A stretch of DNA of 8,063 nucleotides from Flavobacteriales bacterium UBA5871. Lineage in GTDB: Bacteria; Bacteroidota; Bacteroidia; Flavobacteriales_D; Crocinitomicaceae. The DNA is taken from contig DJFN01000098.1 in NCBI GenBank assembly GCA_002432085.1, positions 16,427-24,489 of the forward strand, read 5' to 3'. How positions within the stretch are numbered: position 1 is the first letter of the stretch; every line of letters starts with the position of its first letter. Below the pieces are notes generated by a model. The model ran no database searches, had not been told where the DNA came from, and saw only the letters and a list, made by a program, of their open reading frames with translations. Shown here piece after piece: positions 5,224 through 8,063 of the stretch. Position numbers and translations under genes: made by a program.

Positions 5224-6429
5224 CTAGCGGATGTCCTTGATTGCCAGTTGAGCAGCGCCGCGATTCTCGGAAAAGATGCGTTCCAGCTCTTCAGCAACAG
5301 TCACTTTATTGCTCATCAGTGATTGTATTACAGTCACTAATGAAGAATCGTCAGTAATACTGACCGCCACTCCCCTGTCGATAAATAATTGTGCTTCGGG
5401 AAAGCGCTCGTGGTGCGGACCGATGATAACCGGCAATCCGAAAGCGCCTGGCTCGAGAATATTGTGCAGCTTGCCTGTAAAGCCGCCGCCGATGTAAGCC
5501 ACATCCGCATAACGGTAGGCCGCTGTAAGCTGACCGATCGTATCCATCACCAACACACGGGCCACTGGATCATCGAAAGTCGTATAACGCTGAACCGAGG
5601 AGCCGAATTTTCCGACGATATCGGTTACGTGGTTTTCGGAAATGTCGTGTGGCGCTACGATGAGCTTAAATTCCTTTGTCAATCTTTCGAGATGTGGAAC
5701 AAACAGCGCTTCATCTACCGGCCAGGAGCTTCCGAGAATAAGAACGGGCTCGTTTCCTTTGAACTGCTCGAGCACGGGATTCACAGGATTCGATTCGCGA
5801 ACGGCCCACATGCGATCGTAGCGCGTATCGCCGGAAATCGTTACGGAAGCTATTCCGATAGACGCCAGCAGATCGGCCGAGCGTTTGTCCTGTACGTAGA
5901 AATGATCGAAAAGCCGCAGTGCAGACCGGAAAAAACCGCCGTACCATTTGAAAAAACGGTGTGTCGGACGGAAAAGGCTGCTTACACCGTAAACACTGGC
6001 GCCGGATTGCTTGGCTGCTAATAAGTGATTGTACCAGAACTCGTATTTCACGAAGAACACATGCTTCGGACGAAAATGACGAATGAATTTACGGGCGTTG
6101 CTTCGTGTATCGAGCGGAAGATAGCACGCCAGGTCCACCTGGTGCTTGCGCTTGTTGTAGAATTCCATTCCCGACGGACTGAAGAAGGTCACCAGCAAAA
6201 ATGCGTCGGGAAAGCGTTCTTTGTAGGCGTTCATCACCGGTAATCCCTGGTCGAATTCACCGAGCGACGCACAATGGAACCAGGCTACTTGTTTGCCTTC
6301 GGGAACGGGGAAATCGGTAATGCGTTTTTTTCTTCCGCTGATCCATTTCTTTGCTTTCGCGTTGAACAGGGAAGCCAGCCACAGCATGCTGTAGAGAACT
6401 CCCATTCCGATCGCGTAGAAAAACCGCAT
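5224..6429 (-). CDS. waaA: 3-deoxy-D-manno-octulosonic acid (Kdo) transferase
   Basis: WaaA (KdtA) transfers Kdo from CMP-Kdo to the lipid A precursor at the cytoplasmic face of the inner membrane, the first inner-core step of lipopolysaccharide. The 401-residue product is of normal family length. A hydrophobic N-terminal anchor (about 3-22) is followed by 'WFHCASLGE' (50-58), whose Glu58 corresponds to the catalytic base. 'PLDTRSNARKF' and 'VKYEFWYN' belong to the N-terminal GT-B half. GDTRYDR, the nucleotide-side motif 'GSSWPVDE', and GGGFTGKLHNILEPGAFGLP (314-333) belong to the C-terminal half. I chose the ATG at 6429; a TTG one codon upstream is also in frame. It begins 4 nt after the stop of the upstream barrel gene, so the pair is very likely co-transcribed. 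Confidence 0.95.
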   Translation of the reverse strand: MRFFYAIGMGVLYSMLWLASLFNAKAKKWISGRKKRITDFPVPEGKQVAWFHCASLGEFDQGLPVMNAYKERFPDAFLLVTFFSPSGMEFYNKRKHQVDLACYLPLDTRSNARKFIRHFRPKHVFFVKYEFWYNHLLAAKQSGASVYGVSSLFRPTHRFFKWYGGFFRSALRLFDHFYVQDKRSADLLASIGIASVTISGDTRYDRMWAVRESNPVNPVLEQFKGNEPVLILGSSWPVDEALFVPHLERLTKEFKLIVAPHDISENHVTDIVGKFGSSVQRYTTFDDPVARVLVMDTIGQLTAAYRYADVAYIGGGFTGKLHNILEPGAFGLPVIIGPHHERFPEAQLFIDRGVAVSITDDSSLVTVIQSLMSNKVTVAEELERIFSENRGAAQLAIKDIR

Positions 6430-6433
6430 CAAC

Positions 6434-7192
6434 TCAATTGAAGTAGTAATCTTTGGGCTTGCGCTGATAGATCGGGATGAACCAGCCGATTTTGAAACCG
6501 TACATGATGTCGAGTCGCATGTCGGTTGGGACCGGTTCCGACGGACGATCGAAAAAGACTTCGCGACGATTATACGTCAGGCCTTCCTGGATGTAAAATC
6601 CACCGTAGAAGTTCACCACACCCTGATTCGCCAGGAAAGCATAGCCCACGAACTGGTGAAAATTGAGTCCGGTCGTATACCGATCGTAACCTTTGCGGTA
6701 TTTGAGCTCGATGGAGGGAATCACATGGTCCTGCGTTTCCACTTTCACGCGGTGCTGCAGATAACCGGCTCCCATGTGAACATAGATCCCGGAATTGGCA
6801 TTCGGACTCAGGATAGGGAACACTTTACCGACCATCAGATTGACGTTGAAGCCGCGCTCAGCCACCACTACTTTCCCCGGAAAACCGCCTTCGTCCGTAA
6901 TCGTTCCCTGGTTGTCGACGATGCTATCGAACAATCCCGTAACACGGATCTGGTTACCAAAAAGGAAGTTGCCATCGAGACCGTAAACCCAGTTCCGCGA
7001 AGTTTTATAACCGGCCATCGCTCCGAGGTGGTTCGTATAACCGAAACGATCGGCCATATCGCCCGCCGTCCAGTTACCGCCATAGTGCAAAGCAACCCAG
7101 GGCGTTCCGATAATAGAGTCGCGAACGTTACGTTGGGCAAAGGCCGCTACCGAAAGAATCAGGAAAAGGGAAAGCGTAGAAATCGATCTCAT
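6434..7192 (-). CDS. Outer-membrane beta-barrel protein paired with waaA
   Basis: The 252-residue product has a type I signal peptide: MRSIS, a hydrophobic core and AFA before Gln20. The mature part has alternating, aromatic-rich strands typical of a small beta-barrel, for example WVALHYGGNWTAGDM, 'WVYGLDGNFLFG', 'GIYVHMGAGYLQHRV', 'FVGYAFLANQGVVNFYGGFY' and 'YGFKIGWFIPIY'. It ends in YYFN, an aromatic-rich terminus as common in outer-membrane barrels. I know no assigned function. From memory, similar proteins sit directly before waaA in other Flavobacteriales, and the 4-nt gap here supports joint expression, so an envelope role tied to LPS is a reasonable inference. I chose the ATG at 7192 over the in-frame TTG at 7201 because a promoter box ends only 8 nt before the latter. 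Confidence 0.82.
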   Translation of the reverse strand: MRSISTLSLFLILSVAAFAQRNVRDSIIGTPWVALHYGGNWTAGDMADRFGYTNHLGAMAGYKTSRNWVYGLDGNFLFGNQIRVTGLFDSIVDNQGTITDEGGFPGKVVVAERGFNVNLMVGKVFPILSPNANSGIYVHMGAGYLQHRVKVETQDHVIPSIELKYRKGYDRYTTGLNFHQFVGYAFLANQGVVNFYGGFYIQEGLTYNRREVFFDRPSEPVPTDMRLDIMYGFKIGWFIPIYQRKPKDYYFN

Positions 7193-7208
7193 GGATAGCA
7201 ATGAATGT

Positions 7209-7239
7209 CAAAAGTAGAAAAATAATGTTGTGGCATTAA
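7209..7239 (-). promoter_or_regulatory. Promoter of the barrel-waaA pair
   Basis: On the minus strand TTA (7239-7237), a 20-nt spacer and TACTTTTG (7216-7209) lie just before the gene. The second box matches TAnnTTTG fully, and the first differs from TTG by one base. The start of transcription would be near 7203, leaving a leader of about 10 nt. Confidence 0.5.
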
Positions 7240-7263
7240 CGGAAAAATCGGAAGTGTAGTATT

Positions 7264-7375
7264 GGTTGAGTTGGCAGTTGATGAGTTGGTGAGTTGATGA
7301 GTTGGGAAGTTTTTGAGTTAGAAGTTGGAAGTTTAGGTTTGAAATCAACTCGCAACTCAAAACTCGTCAACTGAC
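7264..7375. repeat. GAGTTG 8-nt tandem repeat with inverted counterpart
   Basis: On the plus strand GAGTTGNN-like units follow each other with an almost strict 8-nt step: GAGTTG at 7268, 7283, 7291 and 7299, CAGTTG at 7275, then decayed units AAGTTTTT and GAGTTAGA up to about 7333. At 7344-7375 the same word recurs in inverted orientation (CAACTC, CAACTC, AAACTC, GTCAACTG). Together they can fold into a long imperfect hairpin with a loop of some tens of bases. It fills the gap between the permease and barrel genes. Confidence 0.7.
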
Positions 7376-7463
7376 CATTGTCTCCTCGATGTCCGTTAAT
7401 AGACTGGTATTCAATCGGAATTTTGTGTTTGTCTCCCCGTTGTCTTCTGTTCGCCGGTCTGTC

Positions 7464-7487
7464 CTGAAGTCTTGATATCCTGAAATC
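7464..7487 (-). repeat. Three GANNNCAR 8-nt units after the permease gene
   Basis: On the minus strand, 7 nt after the permease stop, the units GATTTCAG, GATATCAA and GACTTCAG follow in phase. They obey the same rule as the ten-unit array at 4730-4809 (G1, A2, C6, purine at 8) and have the same orientation relative to the preceding gene. Two of them, GATTTCAG and GACTTCAG, also occur as exact units in the first array. Confidence 0.65.
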
Positions 7488-7494
7488 CAATCAA

Positions 7495-8063
7495 TCAACG
7501 GAAGCGAATGGCTTTCGACGGCAGGATGCGTGTGATCACTACAGATGGCAGCAATAGCGCTACGAGGCAGACAACCAGCGTAACGACATTCAATAAGATG
7601 ACGGCTGAAATGGGCAGGCTAATCGGAACTTTGGTGAGGTAATAAACTTTCGGGTCGAGCGACAGAATGCCGAAGTAATGCTGGATCAGGCAGAAACCGA
7701 TTCCGATCACGTTGCCCCAGATCATGCCGCGGAGAATGAGCTTTCCGGCCTGGATGATGAAAATCCGGCGAATCACCCAGTTACCGGCTCCCATGGCTTT
7801 CATGATCCCGATGAAATTCGTGCGGACAAGGATCATGACCAGCAACGCCGATCCCATGTTGATGATGCCGATGATGAGCATCAGGACGAGAATGATGGCC
7901 ATGTTGACATCGAGAAAGCCGAGCCAGACAAACAATTCCTGCTGATGGTCCTTGATACTTTTGACCTGCACCTGCTGCTGATAATCCGGGCGGAACATAA
8001 CGGTTTTGGCCACTTTGCGCTTGAGGTCGTCCACGTGTTCCCAGTCGTCGACCATCAATTCGC
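7495..8063 (-). CDS. ABC transporter permease, LolC/LolE/MacB (FtsX) family, C-terminal part (runs off the right edge)
   Basis: Only the last 188 residues are in the window; the frame is open through its edge, and the apparent start near 8058 is an internal TTG. The fragment shows the end of the periplasmic domain (about 1-50), then three membrane segments at roughly 52-78, 101-130 and 152-176. Between the first two lies NFIGIMKAMGAGNWVIRRIF, the cytoplasmic coupling motif of FtsX-type permeases. It ends 'LLPSVVITRILPSKAIRFR', a common ending in Bacteroidota LolC/E-like proteins. Such permeases work with a LolD/MacB-type ATPase to release lipoproteins or other envelope substrates. No ATPase gene is visible here, so lipoprotein release is probable rather than shown. 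Confidence 0.88.
   Translation of the reverse strand, partial: ELMVDDWEHVDDLKRKVAKTVMFRPDYQQQVQVKSIKDHQQELFVWLGFLDVNMAIILVLMLIIGIINMGSALLVMILVRTNFIGIMKAMGAGNWVIRRIFIIQAGKLILRGMIWGNVIGIGFCLIQHYFGILSLDPKVYYLTKVPISLPISAVILLNVVTLVVCLVALLLPSVVITRILPSKAIRFR

Noticed and set aside
7193..7201. TTG start of the barrel gene at 7201
   Set aside because: The ATG at 7192 gives a standard signal peptide and a more plausible distance from the promoter box.
7236..7490. Minus-strand reading frame of 84 codons in the permease-barrel spacer
   Set aside because: Its sequence (NSKTSQLINSPTHQLPTQ) is simply the GAGTTG and TTCAGGA repeats translated; there is no family resemblance or promoter.

Overview
The window reads as chromosomal DNA from a Bacteroidota bacterium, most likely of the Flavobacteriales type. 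The basis is the zapA-rny gene pair, a DUF3467 protein, a Kdo transferase paired with a beta-barrel protein, a lipoprotein with a classical lipobox, start codons without Shine-Dalgarno sequences, and upstream boxes matching the Bacteroidota promoter element TAnnTTTG. The order-level placement is inference from protein flavour; no 16S rRNA or other marker is present.

Left block, minus strand, 2781 down to 1: a promoter drives a coiled-coil protein, zapA, rny, a sugar-nucleotide epimerase and a Wzx-type flippase that runs off the left edge. The genes overlap or abut (8 bp, 68 bp, 0 bp, 4 bp), so they look like one transcription unit linking cell division, RNA decay and the start of a surface-polysaccharide cluster. 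The epimerase has lost about two thirds of its length between two GDIRD-coding stretches and cannot be an active enzyme as it stands.

Middle block: a small lipoprotein (2859-3257) and a DUF3467 protein (3364-3672), both minus strand. A divergent regulatory region (3673-4036) follows, with two palindromes and opposite-facing promoter boxes, then a plus-strand LOG-family phosphoribohydrolase (4037-4726).

Convergent intergenic region, 4727-5223: it opens 3 nt after the LOG stop codon with an 80-bp array of ten 8-nt units that all fit GANNNCNR. It also holds an isolated strong hairpin (5074-5107) with a promoter-like sequence just upstream. No convincing gene is present.

Right block, minus strand, 8063 down to 5224: the C-terminal part of a LolC/LolE/MacB-type ABC permease, a 302-bp repeat-rich spacer, an outer-membrane beta-barrel protein with its own promoter box, and the Kdo transferase waaA (kdtA). 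This block is about the envelope: Kdo transfer to lipid A, a barrel protein and probable lipoprotein or envelope export.

The least ordinary content is (i) the in-frame internal deletion of the epimerase, (ii) the strictly 8-nt-periodic arrays with three invariant positions, found in sense orientation just after the stop codons of two unrelated genes, and (iii) the hairpin locus at 5042-5160, a candidate small RNA or terminator. No CRISPR array, transposase, tRNA or rRNA was seen.
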